The notes beneath the pieces were generated by a model. That model searched no databases. It saw only the letters and a list, made by a program, of their open reading frames with translations, and was not told the origin of the DNA. The position numbers and the translations under genes are program-made. DNA of 64,000 bases, taken from contig NZ_CP132342.1 in the NCBI RefSeq assembly GCF_040529055.1, forward strand, positions 4,276,001 to 4,340,000, written 5' to 3'. The first letter of the stretch is position 1, and every line of letters starts with the position of its first letter. This document shows, one piece after another, positions 29,773 through 38,584 of this stretch. Origin of the DNA: Xanthomonas sontii (GTDB lineage: Bacteria > Pseudomonadota > Gammaproteobacteria > Xanthomonadales > Xanthomonadaceae).

Positions 29773-30274
29773 CGACAGGCTCCGGAACCGACACAGACCG
29801 TCGCCACATGCGCCGGCCACGGCCCCTGCCGCGGTCCAGACGCCGTGGCGACGTGCGATTCCACTATCATGCGCGTCGCCGGCACGGCCGGTATAGCCTG
29901 GAGCGTGGGATGCACGGCAAGAGGAGCGGTACGGCTGACAGGGGTGCGATGTGCGCGCTGCGGGGTGCGGCCCGGGAGGGCGCCAAGCGCACCGGTACCG
30001 GACTCGCCTTCGCGCCGCCGACCGCGACCGCTGTCGGGACCTGACGCGTGGCATCCCACCAGGGTGATGCGCGGCAGGCCGGTGCAACCCGGCTTGCCCC
30101 GACACCCCACCCACCGCGACGCAGCCACTTGGTCGCAGCCCTCTCAATGTTCGTCACACGCTTTCATCCAACCGGTATCGCGATGGCCCGTCTTCGTTTC
30201 ACCCGCACTTCCGCTCCGGCCGCGTCGCGCACCGCGCAACGTGCGCCGTCGCGCCTCGCCGCCGTCCGTCCGCA
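29773..30274. other. 502-base divergent gap, no gene seen
   Basis: This region separates the minus-strand DUF998 gene from plus-strand mprF, so it should carry both promoters. I see no convincing open frame and no repeat of the families found elsewhere. A TATAGC box occurs near 29891 and a less GC-rich patch near 30145-30180. Confidence 0.4.
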
Positions 30275-32839
30275 ATGACCGACGCCGCGCCCTCTACTGC
30301 CGCACCCACGCCCGGCTGGCGCCGTGCGCTGCCGGTGCTGGCCAGCCTGGCGATCCTGGCCCTGGCGCTGCACGCGCTGGCCACGGAGTTCAGCACCCAC
30401 GGCTACAGTGCGATCCGTCACGCCTTCAACCAGCTGAGCCTCAGCCAGATCGTGCTGACCCTGCTGCTGGGCCTGAGCAGCTACGCCTGCCTGATCGGCT
30501 TCGATGCCGTCGGCCTGCGCCGCAGCGGGCGCAAGCTGCACCCGATGCGGATCAGCATCACCGCGTTCCTGGCGCATGCGGTCGGGCAGACCCTGGGCTT
30601 CGCCGCATTGACCGGCGGCGCGGTGCGCCTGCGCGGTTACGGCCGGGTCGGGCTGAGCCTGGCCGAGATCGGCCAGGTGGTGCTGATGAGCACGCTCGGC
30701 TTCGTGTTCGGCGCGTGGCTGCTGCTGGCGCTGGCCCTGACCATGGAACCGGCCGCGGCGGCGCTGGCGCTGCCGGTCGGCGCGACTGCGGTGCGCGCGA
30801 TCGGCATCGCGTTGCTGGTCGGCTTCGCCACGATGCTGCTGCTGGCCGGCCGCGACGGCCGCACCCTGCGCTGGCGCAGCCACGAACTGTGGCTGCCGGA
30901 CCGGCGCACCACCCTGGGCGTGACCGCGCTGAGCGTGGTCGAACTGGGGCTGGCCAGTGCCGCGTTCTACGTGCTGCTGCCCAACGAATCGGGCATCGAG
31001 TACATCGGCTTCGTCGGCCTGTACCTGGTCGCGGTGGTGGCGGGCCTGGTCTCGACCGTGCCGGCCGGCCTGGGCGTGTTCGAGTGGAGCCTGCTCAAGC
31101 TGCTGCCCGGCGTGGCGCCGGCGGCGGTGCTGGCGGCGGCGCTGATCTACCGCATCACCTACTACGTGGTGCCGCTGCTGCTGTCGGTGCTGATGGCGTC
31201 GCTGTCCGGCCTGCGCCGGCCGCTGGCCGCCAGTGCCGGCGGCGTGCGCGTGGCCTGGCGCACGCTGCGCCCGTGGCTGCCGCAGATCATCGCCCTGGCG
31301 GTGTTCGCGGTCGGCGCGGCGCTGGTCATCGACGGCACCCTGCCCACGCCCAAGCGCCGCCAGGACATGGCGCCGCTGTCGATCATGGAAACCTCGCACC
31401 TGCTGGCCAGCCTCGGCGGCGTGGTGCTGCTGCTGATCGGCCAGGGCCTGCAGCGGCGCAGCCATGCCGCCTGGGTGCTGGCGATCGGCATCTGCGTGCT
31501 GCTGCCGCTGCCGGCCTGGCTGCGCGGCGGCCACGTCTCGGTGGCGCTGTCCTCGCTGGTGGTGGCGGTCGGCCTGTGGGGCGCGCGCCGCGAGTTCTAC
31601 CGCGAGGGCGCGCTGCTCGACGAGGCCTGGTCGTGGCCGTGGCTGCGCAACCTCGGCCTGGTGCTGATCGCCACGATCTGGCTGCTGTTCTTCGTCTACA
31701 GCCACGTCGAATACCAGAACGAGCTGTGGTGGGAATTCGCCACCTCGGCCAACGCGCCGCGTGCGCTGCGCGCGGTGCTGCTGGTCAGCGTGGCGGTGGT
31801 GGTATTCGGGCTGGCGCGGCTGCTGCACAGCACGCGCTCGCCATTGCCGCCGGCCGATGGCGCGCAACTGGACGCGTTGGCGCCGGTGCTGGCCGAGGCC
31901 ACCGACACCCAGGCCTGCCTGGTGCTGACCGGCGACAAGGCGCTGCTGCAGGCCGAGGACGGCCCCGGCTTCGTGATGATGCAGCGCTACGGCGGCTCGC
32001 TGGTGGCGATGGGCGACCCGGTCGGCGCGCCGGAAGTGGCCCGCGCGCTGATCTGGCGCTTCCGCGAGGAAGCCGACCGCATGGGCCTGCGCCCGGTGTT
32101 CTACCAGGTCGGCGAGCAGCACTGGCAGACCTACCTGGACCTGGGCCTGACCCTGGTCAAGCTCGGCGAGGAAGCGATGGTGTCGCTGGAGGGCTTCCAC
32201 CTGGAAGGCCGCGACCGCGCCGACCTGCGCCAGGCCTGGAACCGCGGCAAGCGCAGCGGGCTGAGCTTCCGCATCGTCGAGACCGACGCGGTGGACGCGC
32301 TGATGCCGGTGCTGGCCGAGGTCTCGCAGCAGTGGCTGGAAGACAAGGCCGGTGCCGAGAAGGGCTTCTCGCTGGGCAGCTTCGACCCGGCCTACCTGCG
32401 CCGCTTCCCGATCGCGGTGGTGGAGTTCGAGGGCAAGGTCGTGGCCTTCGCCAACCTGTGGCAGGCCCCGGCCGGTCACGAGCTGTCGGTGGACCTGATG
32501 CGGCACATCGCCGATGCGCCGAAGGGCACGATGGACTTCCTGTTCATCGAGCTGTTCCTGTGGGGCCGCGACCAGGGCTACAAGCGCTTCTCGCTGGGCA
32601 TGGCGCCGCTGTCGGGCTTGGCCCAGCACCGCCTGGCCGGCCGCTGGAACCGCTTCGGCAACCTGATCGTGCGCCACGGCGAACGCTTCTACGGCTTCAC
32701 CGGCCTGCGCCGCTTCAAGTCCAAGTTCGCCCCCGCCTGGCGCACCCGCTACCTCGCCGCCCCCGGCGGCATGCACCTGCCCGCCGCCCTGCTGGACGTG
32801 ACCCGACTGATCTCGCTGGATCCGCGCAAGCCGGAGTGA
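30275..32839 (+). CDS. mprF: phosphatidylglycerol lysyltransferase/flippase MprF
   Basis: Bifunctional inner-membrane protein of 854 residues. The N-terminal half (about 20-530) has many helices and the flippase domain (SYACLIGFDAVGLRR, VSTVPAGLGVFEWSLLKLLP). The C-terminal half is a DUF2156 aminoacyl-transferase domain (GDPVGAPEVARALIWRFREE, GRWNRFGNLIVRHGERFYGF). It transfers lysine (or another amino acid) from tRNA to phosphatidylglycerol, lowering surface charge and raising resistance to cationic peptides. Its last 78 bases are duplicated at 33024-33101. An AcvB/VirJ-like gene, whose relatives degrade lysyl-PG, converges from downstream. Confidence 0.93.
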   Translation: MTDAAPSTAAPTPGWRRALPVLASLAILALALHALATEFSTHGYSAIRHAFNQLSLSQIVLTLLLGLSSYACLIGFDAVGLRRSGRKLHPMRISITAFLAHAVGQTLGFAALTGGAVRLRGYGRVGLSLAEIGQVVLMSTLGFVFGAWLLLALALTMEPAAAALALPVGATAVRAIGIALLVGFATMLLLAGRDGRTLRWRSHELWLPDRRTTLGVTALSVVELGLASAAFYVLLPNESGIEYIGFVGLYLVAVVAGLVSTVPAGLGVFEWSLLKLLPGVAPAAVLAAALIYRITYYVVPLLLSVLMASLSGLRRPLAASAGGVRVAWRTLRPWLPQIIALAVFAVGAALVIDGTLPTPKRRQDMAPLSIMETSHLLASLGGVVLLLIGQGLQRRSHAAWVLAIGICVLLPLPAWLRGGHVSVALSSLVVAVGLWGARREFYREGALLDEAWSWPWLRNLGLVLIATIWLLFFVYSHVEYQNELWWEFATSANAPRALRAVLLVSVAVVVFGLARLLHSTRSPLPPADGAQLDALAPVLAEATDTQACLVLTGDKALLQAEDGPGFVMMQRYGGSLVAMGDPVGAPEVARALIWRFREEADRMGLRPVFYQVGEQHWQTYLDLGLTLVKLGEEAMVSLEGFHLEGRDRADLRQAWNRGKRSGLSFRIVETDAVDALMPVLAEVSQQWLEDKAGAEKGFSLGSFDPAYLRRFPIAVVEFEGKVVAFANLWQAPAGHELSVDLMRHIADAPKGTMDFLFIELFLWGRDQGYKRFSLGMAPLSGLAQHRLAGRWNRFGNLIVRHGERFYGFTGLRRFKSKFAPAWRTRYLAAPGGMHLPAALLDVTRLISLDPRKPE

Positions 32840-33268
32840 GGCCGGGATTGGGGAGTCGGGATTGGGGATTGGCCTGGTCGCCTCGTTGCTGGGGCATTGC
32901 GAGGCTTCGCGCCGTACCCTCATCCGCCCCTTAGGGGCACCTTCTCCCGGTGGGAGAAGGAACAGCAAAGCCCCTCTCCCCCCGGGAGAGGGGTTGGGGT
33001 GAGGGTACGACCGCCAGGGAGCGCCCGGCGGCATGCACCTGCCCGCCGCCTGGCTGGACGTGACCCGGTTGATTTCGCTGGATCCACGCAAGCCGGAGTG
33101 AGGCCGGGATTGGGGATTAGCCTGGTCGCCTCGTTGCTGGGGCATTGCGAGGCTTCGCGCCGCACCCTCATCCGCCCCTTCGGGGCACCTTCTCCCGAGG
33201 GGAGAAGGAACAGCAAAGCCCCTCTCCCCCCCGGGAGAGGGGTTGGGGTGAGGGTACGGCGGCCGACG
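32762..33268. repeat. tandem duplication of the mprF 3' end plus repeat element
   Basis: Copy 1 runs from 32762 (inside mprF) to about 33023, copy 2 from 33024 to about 33268. Each has 78 bases of mprF end with stop codon (32837-32839 and 33099-33101), a heptamer array (GGGATTGGGGATT), the segment CTCGTTGCTGGGGCATTGCG, and the CCTCATCCGCCCC...CACCTTCTCCC and GGGTTGGGGTGAGGG palindromes. The coding parts differ at six bases; four changes are synonymous single substitutions and two fall in one codon (Leu to Trp). Confidence 0.9.
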
Positions 33269-33338
33269 ACGCGAGCGCGCAAGCCCGCACCCACGACCAG
33301 CCCACCAATCCCCAATCCCGCCTCCCCAATCCCGGCTC
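33269..33338. repeat. right-hand heptamer array before acvB-like gene
   Basis: AATCCCCAATCCCGCCTCCCC and AATCCCGGC (about 33307-33337) are the complement of the arrays at 32842-32870 and 33103-33118, so they bracket the whole duplicated region as inverted ends. Confidence 0.65.
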
Positions 33339-34763
33339 CTACTGAATCCGCTGCAGAATCTGCTTGGCCAGCGTCGCGTAATCGCCCTGGAAATGATGGT
33401 CGCCGGGCAGCTTGACCAGTTGCACCGCGCCCTTGGGCAGGTCCGGGCACAGCGCGTCGTCGTCGTCCTCGCCATAGATGCACAGGGTCTGCGCCGGCGG
33501 CATCTTCGCCACTTCCGGGGCGATCGGCAGGCCGTCGTCGCCGGAGCTGATCCAGTTGGACACGTGGAACTCGTAGTCGGCGGTCTTGCCGACCGACAGC
33601 AAGGCGGTGAGCTGCACCTGGTCGCGCATCGCTTCCGGCAACTGGTTGTAGGCCGCCGGCAGCACGTCGGCGCCCTGCGAGAAGCCGATCAGCACCACCC
33701 GCCCGCGTTGCCACAGGTGGCTGTAGTGGCGGTAGATGCGGTCCAGGTCGGTGGCGAAGCCCTGCGGCGTGCGCTCGCTCCAGAAGTAGCGCAGCGAATC
33801 CACGCCCACCACCGGGATGCCGGCCTTGGCCAGGGCGCCGGCGACCTGCTGGTCGAGTCCGGCCCAGCCGCCGTCGCCGGAGACGAAGATCGCGAACACG
33901 TTGCCGTTGTCGGCATCACCCGCGCCCGCGGCGGCAGGCACTTCGACCACCGGCAGCCCGGCCAGGTCGGCCGGGGTCGGCGGCAGGCTGACGCCGGGCC
34001 GGTCGCCCAGCGAACGCACCGCCGCACGCAGCCCCGGCAGCGCATCGCCGCTGGCGCTGCGGCGGAACTGCCGCGCCTGCGCCACCTTCTGCAGGAACGC
34101 GTCGCTCTGCTGGGTGCAACGGTCGCGGCGGGTCTTGGCATCGAGCGCCGCCAGCCACGGCACCGGCAGCGCAGTCGCCTGCAACGCACGCGCCGGCGCG
34201 GTGATGCCGGCGCCGCAGATCTGGTCGTCGAGCACCTGCACCGGGCAGAAATCCTCGGTCAGCAGGCCCGCCAGCAGATGCTTGGGCGCCTGCGCAGCGA
34301 CCGCATAGGCCAGCGCGGCGCCGTCGCCATCGCCCACCAGCAACGGCAGGTGGTAGGTCGGCACGTGGAAATAGGCCTGCACGTAGCGCGAGAAATTCTC
34401 CACGTCGCCGGCGGAGAAGCCGCAGGTGCCGTCGATCTTGGCCAGCACCGCCTGCAGGTGCGCACTGTCGATCACCGCGACCATGGCGCCGTCGTCGCGC
34501 AGCGCCTCGATCTGGCGCATGCGCTCGGCGTCGGCGTGCTTGCCGCCGGCGAACCACAGCACCACGCGCTGCGCGTTGCCCTTGGGCAACAGCACCGGCA
34601 CCTGCTCGAAGCGGCCGTGGCTGAGCTTTTCCGGCGCCGTGGCCGGTGCGCCGGCACGCGGCGCGGCGGTGGCCGCAGCGCCCGGTGCTGCGCCGGCGAC
34701 GCCGGCCGCGAGCAGTCCGCCCAATGCACATCCCCACATCCAACCGCCACGCTTCTGCATCAT
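33339..34763 (-). CDS. AcvB/VirJ family virulence factor, probable lysyl-PG hydrolase
   Basis: Exported alpha/beta-hydrolase-like protein of 474 residues with a signal peptide (WGCALGGLLAAGVAGA). It has an N-terminal VirJ-like domain and a C-terminal repeat of it, with FVSGDGGWAGLDQQVAGALA, the nucleophile elbow GFSQGAD (about 368-374) and GDHHFQGDY near the end. In Agrobacterium, AcvB is linked to the lysyl-PG synthase gene lpiA and degrades lysyl-PG in the periplasm. Here it faces mprF convergently. AGGA precedes ATG 34763; ATG 34760 is an alternative start. Activity is inferred. Confidence 0.88.
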   Translation of the reverse strand: MMQKRGGWMWGCALGGLLAAGVAGAAPGAAATAAPRAGAPATAPEKLSHGRFEQVPVLLPKGNAQRVVLWFAGGKHADAERMRQIEALRDDGAMVAVIDSAHLQAVLAKIDGTCGFSAGDVENFSRYVQAYFHVPTYHLPLLVGDGDGAALAYAVAAQAPKHLLAGLLTEDFCPVQVLDDQICGAGITAPARALQATALPVPWLAALDAKTRRDRCTQQSDAFLQKVAQARQFRRSASGDALPGLRAAVRSLGDRPGVSLPPTPADLAGLPVVEVPAAAGAGDADNGNVFAIFVSGDGGWAGLDQQVAGALAKAGIPVVGVDSLRYFWSERTPQGFATDLDRIYRHYSHLWQRGRVVLIGFSQGADVLPAAYNQLPEAMRDQVQLTALLSVGKTADYEFHVSNWISSGDDGLPIAPEVAKMPPAQTLCIYGEDDDDALCPDLPKGAVQLVKLPGDHHFQGDYATLAKQILQRIQ

Positions 34764-34884
34764 CCGGCAATCCTGAAAAGGCGTGTAAAGATAATCCCGA
34801 ACGGCGACGGCGCGAAGCGCGGCGCGCTCCTTGGTTCATGCCAGGTACGCCGGACCTGCGCCAGCGCCTGCACCGGCAGGCCTG

Positions 34885-35070
34885 TCAGGCGTCCGCGTCG
34901 GCGCCGGGATGGCGCATCCGCCAGGCGGCCAGCGCCTGCCGGTAGCGCTCCAGCTCCTCGTGGTAGAGGTCGTAGACGCACAGCGGACAGCCGCTGTCGC
35001 AGCAGTCGCTGGGGCCCGGCGGCAGCGGCGCCTGCGGGCGGGGATCGGCATTGGCGGCAGGGTCGGACAT
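34885..35070 (-). CDS. small oxidoreductase-like domain protein
   Basis: Protein of 61 residues with the oxidoreductase-like N-terminal domain pattern: PPGPSDCCDSGCPLCVYDLY followed by EELERYRQALAAW. Four conserved cysteines suggest metal or cluster binding. It is usually found as a short free-standing protein in xanthomonads and related bacteria. Upstream and downstream genes are on the same strand but separated by 78-120 bases. Exact role unknown. Confidence 0.8.
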   Translation of the reverse strand: MSDPAANADPRPQAPLPPGPSDCCDSGCPLCVYDLYHEELERYRQALAAWRMRHPGADADA

Positions 35071-35148
35071 GGGGCTCCGTGGCGGCGGCCGGGGCAGACC
35101 GGCGCGGCAGTGTAGAAGAAGGCGGCGCAGGCCGCGGTCCGCGTCCCC

Positions 35149-35748
35149 TCAGCCGATGGCGTGACGCAGGTTGGCGCGCGCGGCCGCGTCGTAGCGCGCA
35201 TGGAAGCGCTCGCTGAGGAAGATGCGCGGCTGCGCCAGCACGGTGCGCAGGAACGCGCGGCGCTTGCGTCGGTACAACCAGCCCGGCACCACGCCGCGGT
35301 ACTCCTCGGCGATGGCGCGGTCGTAGGCGGCGAAGGCCTCCGGCGCGGCGCCGAGGATGGCCATGTCGCAATCCAGGAACAGCGCGGCGTCCGCATCCAC
35401 CGAGTCGACGGTCAGTTGCCCGTGACGCGCGGTGAGTTCGATCAGCGCAGCCACCCGCGCCGCCTCCACCCCGGCGTCCGGCAGCCATTGCGCGATCGCC
35501 GCCTCGGCCAGGCGCGCCGACTGCGCTTCGTTGTCGCCGCGGCCGGCACGATAGACCGCATCGTGATAGAGCACGGCCAGGTAGATCTCGCGTGGCTGCC
35601 GCCAGCCGGTGTCGGCGGCGACCTCGGCGTAGTGCGCCAGCACCGCCTCGACGTGGCCGAAATGGTGATACGCCCGCGGCGGTTCGGCGTAGGCCGCCCG
35701 CAGCTGCGCCCATTGCGCCTCGGGCAGGGTCAGCGGCGCCGCGTTCAT
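35149..35748 (-). CDS. HD-domain predicted phosphohydrolase
   Basis: Cytoplasmic protein of 199 residues with HD-type metal residues: YHHFGHVEAVLAHYAE, VLYHDAVYRAGRGDNEAQSA (His-Asp pair), and FLDCDMAILGAAPEAFAAYD. This matches the uncharacterised predicted metal-dependent HD hydrolases of about 200 residues. Its start overlaps the stop of the RNA ligase/thpR gene upstream on the minus strand, so they are co-translated. A nucleotide or RNA 2',3'-phosphate related role is possible from that pairing, but is only a guess. Confidence 0.82.
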   Translation of the reverse strand: MNAAPLTLPEAQWAQLRAAYAEPPRAYHHFGHVEAVLAHYAEVAADTGWRQPREIYLAVLYHDAVYRAGRGDNEAQSARLAEAAIAQWLPDAGVEAARVAALIELTARHGQLTVDSVDADAALFLDCDMAILGAAPEAFAAYDRAIAEEYRGVVPGWLYRRKRRAFLRTVLAQPRIFLSERFHARYDAAARANLRHAIG

Positions 35749-36365
35749 GCGTCGCGCTGCGCAGGGGCGGCGCGCAACGGCCAGCTGGCTTCGTGCAGGT
35801 AACGGCCCTGGCCCTGTACGCTGCGGATCAGGCTCAGCGACGTCGCCTGCCAATGCAGCGCCGGCACCTGCTGCGGCGCCAACGCCTGATCGACATAGGC
35901 CAGGGTCATGTGCGGCAGATACGCGCCGTCGGCGCGCGGCGCCACGCCGTGTCGGGCCAACTGCTGCTGCAGCGAATGACGCAAGGCCAGCAGCGGAGCG
36001 GGCTCGCCGTCACCGCGCAGTACCAGCGGTCGGCTACGCGCGCGGCTGTCGAAAGTCACCGCCTGGTCGAATGCAAGTTGAAAGGGCGAGGCCGCAAGCG
36101 CCTGCCCGGCGGCGCATGCCTGCTGCAGCAAGCGTGGCGGAATCCCGGCGTATTCGCCGAGATAGTGCAAGGTGACATGCAGCCGCTCCGGCGGCAGCGC
36201 ACGCCCGTGCAGACCATGCGCCTGGCACAGTCGCTCGCCAAGGCTGTGCACCGCTTGCGCGGTTCGCGTGTCGGGTAGCAGCGCAAAGAACAGGCTTTCG
36301 CGTGCGGCAGGCGCATCGAAACCGAGCGAGAACTGGGCGCCGGCAGGCGCAGCATCGGGAGACAT
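35745..36365 (-). CDS. thpR: RNA 2',3'-cyclic phosphodiesterase (2'-5' RNA ligase family)
   Basis: Cytoplasmic protein of 206 residues of the 2H phosphoesterase superfamily. Both catalytic HxT motifs are present: HVTLHYL (about 66) and HMTLAYV (about 155). The N-terminal RESLFFALLPD is typical. The family opens 2',3'-cyclic phosphates on RNA ends and can act as a ligase in vitro. I start at 36365 (MSPDAAPAG); an in-frame ATG at 36389 would add eight residues. It overlaps the HD gene by four bases. Confidence 0.88.
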   Translation of the reverse strand: MSPDAAPAGAQFSLGFDAPAARESLFFALLPDTRTAQAVHSLGERLCQAHGLHGRALPPERLHVTLHYLGEYAGIPPRLLQQACAAGQALAASPFQLAFDQAVTFDSRARSRPLVLRGDGEPAPLLALRHSLQQQLARHGVAPRADGAYLPHMTLAYVDQALAPQQVPALHWQATSLSLIRSVQGQGRYLHEASWPLRAAPAQRDA

Positions 36366-36508
36366 GGGCAGAAGCGGCAAACGCCGCAATCAGGTCGGCC
36401 AGCGGTCGAGCACGCATGGTAGCAAGCGCACCGTCCCGCTGCAGACCATCGGCACGCCGACCCGGACAACGCCGCGAGGCGGCGCGCCGGGCCGGCGGCG
36501 GGCGGCGC

Positions 36509-36964
36509 TTATGCCGCGTTCTTCATCGCGTGCTTGCGGGTGCGCATCACGTCGTGGCAGGCGCGCACTTCCGGCAGCAGGCGGGTGGCGGCGTCGCGCG
36601 CGGCGACCGGGGTGTCGGCGTCGGCGATCGTCTCGTTGAAGGCCTTCAGCAGGCGATCTTCGGACTCTTCCAGCTCGGCGACGTAGCCGTACTTGGTGTC
36701 GCCCAGCGCGGCACGGACCTTGCCGTACATCTGCTGCATGCTGCCGACCATGGTGCCGTGCTCTTCCGGCTTGCCGCCGACCGACTGCACCACTGCGCTC
36801 AGGCTGCTGACGATGTCCGACTTGACGCCGGCGATGCGCAGGAACAGCGCGGACAGTTCGGCGTCGCCCACCTTCTGCGCAGCTTCTTCGTAGAAGTCCT
36901 TGCCGTCGCGGGAAATGGCGATGAGGTCGTTGAGGCTGTGCGTGGTCTTGCTCTGGATGCTCAT
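36509..36964 (-). CDS. DUF2383 / PA2169-family four-helix-bundle protein
   Basis: Cytoplasmic, almost all-helical protein of 151 residues of the ferritin-like DUF2383 group (PA2169 type). Typical motifs are LNDLIAISRDGKDFYEEAAQ and HDVMRTRKHAMK at the end. Members are often stress-induced; no activity is known. AGGAG sits nine bases before ATG 36964, an unusually strong ribosome site for this window, which suggests high expression. Divergent from the TPR gene at 37412. Confidence 0.85.
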   Translation of the reverse strand: MSIQSKTTHSLNDLIAISRDGKDFYEEAAQKVGDAELSALFLRIAGVKSDIVSSLSAVVQSVGGKPEEHGTMVGSMQQMYGKVRAALGDTKYGYVAELEESEDRLLKAFNETIADADTPVAARDAATRLLPEVRACHDVMRTRKHAMKNAA

Positions 36965-37411
36965 GGGAAACTCCTGTGGCGAGGCCAGCGATATCGCGCA
37001 ACGGGCACACGGGGGTGAACCTGGATATCGCACGGCGCGGTCGAGAGGATTGCCGCGTTGCGTGGTGTTGGCGATGCTGGGCAGAACGGCATAAAGCGCA
37101 CGTGAGCCATCGGCGCTCGCTCGTCACGCGGCATTGCCCGTGGTGAACACGCGTTCATGGCCGCACTGCGCAGTCAGACATGTGGCGAAGTTTTCACCAT
37201 CCTGTCTGCGCGCATTGCGGTGCCTGGGCGGCAGCGACTTATCCACACGGTTGCCCCACGTTCGTCCACAGCGGTTGTGGATGACCGCCGCCGTCGATCG
37301 CGTCGGCCGGAGACCGCTCGTCGGCACCGCCACGATGACCGTCCTGTCTCGCCAGCGAGGGCCTATAGTGCAGGCGAGCCCTCGCCACTGCAGGGCACCG
37401 CGAGGTGCGTC
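36965..37411. other. 447-base divergent gap with DnaA-box-like sites
   Basis: No gene seen. This gap separates the DUF2383 gene (minus) from the TPR gene (plus). It contains a perfect DnaA-box consensus and two close matches at 37239-37284, and a TATAGT box near 37364-37369 about 42 bases before the TPR start. The rest is ordinary GC-rich sequence. Confidence 0.5.
37239..37284. promoter_or_regulatory. cluster of DnaA-box-like 9-mers
   Basis: TTATCCACA (37239-37247) is the exact DnaA consensus. TCGTCCACA (37262-37270) and inverted TGTGGATGA (37276-37284) differ from it at two and one positions. The last two form an inverted repeat around GCGGT. The spacing would suit a DnaA-regulated promoter or a titration site; it is not an origin by context. 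Confidence 0.45.
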
Positions 37412-38578
37412 ATGTTCGCCTGGACCGCGTTCGCCCTGCTCGCCGCTGCCACGGCCGCCCCGTCACCGCCCACACCGTCGCTGCCTTCCTCGCACACGGC
37501 AGCGGCCGTCCAGAGAGAGGCGGCACCGCCGGTTGCGGCGACGACTACCGCGGCAACCGTCGTTCCGACCCCTGAGCAGATCATGCAGCTGCCACCGGCG
37601 CTGCATACGCTGCTGCAGCAGCGCATCGACCGCGGCGCCGATGCCGAACACCGCCTGCAGCAACTGGTGGCGCTGGCCTTCGATGCCAACGGCCTGGACC
37701 TGCAGTACGACCCCAAGGCCACCCACAGCGTCGCCGAGAGCTACGCCACGCGCCATGTCAACTGCCTGTCCTTCACCCTGCTGTTCGTGGCGATGGCGCG
37801 CGACGTCGGGCTGCAGGCGCAGGTCCAGGAAGTACGCCGCGTGCTGAGCTGGTACGAGGACGGCAATGCGCTGTACAACGTCGGCCACGTCAACGCCGGC
37901 GTGCGCGTGGACAGCGGCCGCGGCAGCATCGACCTGGACCGCAGCGTGCTGATGGACCGGCGCGGGCCGCAGCCCATCTCCGATCGCCGCGCCCTCGCCC
38001 ACTACTACAACAACCGCGGCGCCGAACTGCTGGTCGACGGCGATGTCGACGGCGCCCGCGCGCATCTGGCGATGGCATTGCAGATGGACGCGCGCTTCGC
38101 CGGGGCCTGGAACAACCAGGGCGTGCTGGCGATGCGCGATGGCGACAGTGCCGCCGCCGCACGCGACTACGCCAAAGCGCTGGAGATTGATCCGGAACAC
38201 CTGCCGGCGCTGTCCAACGCCGTGGGCCTGGCCCGACGCCTGGGCGACGGCACGCGCGAGGCCGCCCTGCAGCGGCAGATGAAACAGGTGCGCCAACGCG
38301 ACCCATTCCAGCAATACCTGCTCGGCAACGAGGCGGAGCGACGCCAGGACTACCCCGCAGCGATTGCCTACTACCGGCATGCCCTGCACCTCTACGACGG
38401 CGCCCACCTGCTGTACTTCGCCCTGGCCCGCGCCTACCTGCACAGCGGCGACACCCGCCGCGCCACCGCGGCGCTGCGCGAGGCCATGGCCCACGCCGAT
38501 CCAGCCACGCAACCGCGCTACCAAGGCAAGCTGGACGCGCTGCGCAGGCTGTCTTCCACCGCGCGGCCGCTGCGCTAG
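37412..38578 (+). CDS. transglutaminase-like/TPR protein
   Basis: Exported or membrane-anchored protein of 388 residues with an N-terminal hydrophobic segment (WTAFALLAAATAAPS). A transglutaminase-like core holds a Cys (HVNCLSFTLLFVAMARDVGL), a His (NVGHVNAGV) and an Asp (IDLDRS) in the order of a papain-like triad. At least four TPR units follow (YYNNRGAELLVDGDVDGARA, AWNNQGVLAMRDGDSAAAAR). GAGGT precedes ATG 37412. Proteins of this plan often take part in envelope or secretion assembly; substrate unknown. Confidence 0.8.
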   Translation: MFAWTAFALLAAATAAPSPPTPSLPSSHTAAAVQREAAPPVAATTTAATVVPTPEQIMQLPPALHTLLQQRIDRGADAEHRLQQLVALAFDANGLDLQYDPKATHSVAESYATRHVNCLSFTLLFVAMARDVGLQAQVQEVRRVLSWYEDGNALYNVGHVNAGVRVDSGRGSIDLDRSVLMDRRGPQPISDRRALAHYYNNRGAELLVDGDVDGARAHLAMALQMDARFAGAWNNQGVLAMRDGDSAAAARDYAKALEIDPEHLPALSNAVGLARRLGDGTREAALQRQMKQVRQRDPFQQYLLGNEAERRQDYPAAIAYYRHALHLYDGAHLLYFALARAYLHSGDTRRATAALREAMAHADPATQPRYQGKLDALRRLSSTARPLR

Positions 38579-38584
38579 CGCACC

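Noticed and set aside
29757..30044. 95-codon frame in the gap before mprF
   Set aside because: Arg-rich, no ribosome site, no recognisable domain, and partly antisense to the DUF998 gene.
32897..33415. 172-codon frame downstream of mprF
   Set aside because: Runs through palindromic repeats and heptamer arrays; composition is that of repeat DNA.
37239..37284. Chromosomal replication origin
   Set aside because: Only three boxes, no AT-rich unwinding region and no dnaA, dnaN or gidA nearby.
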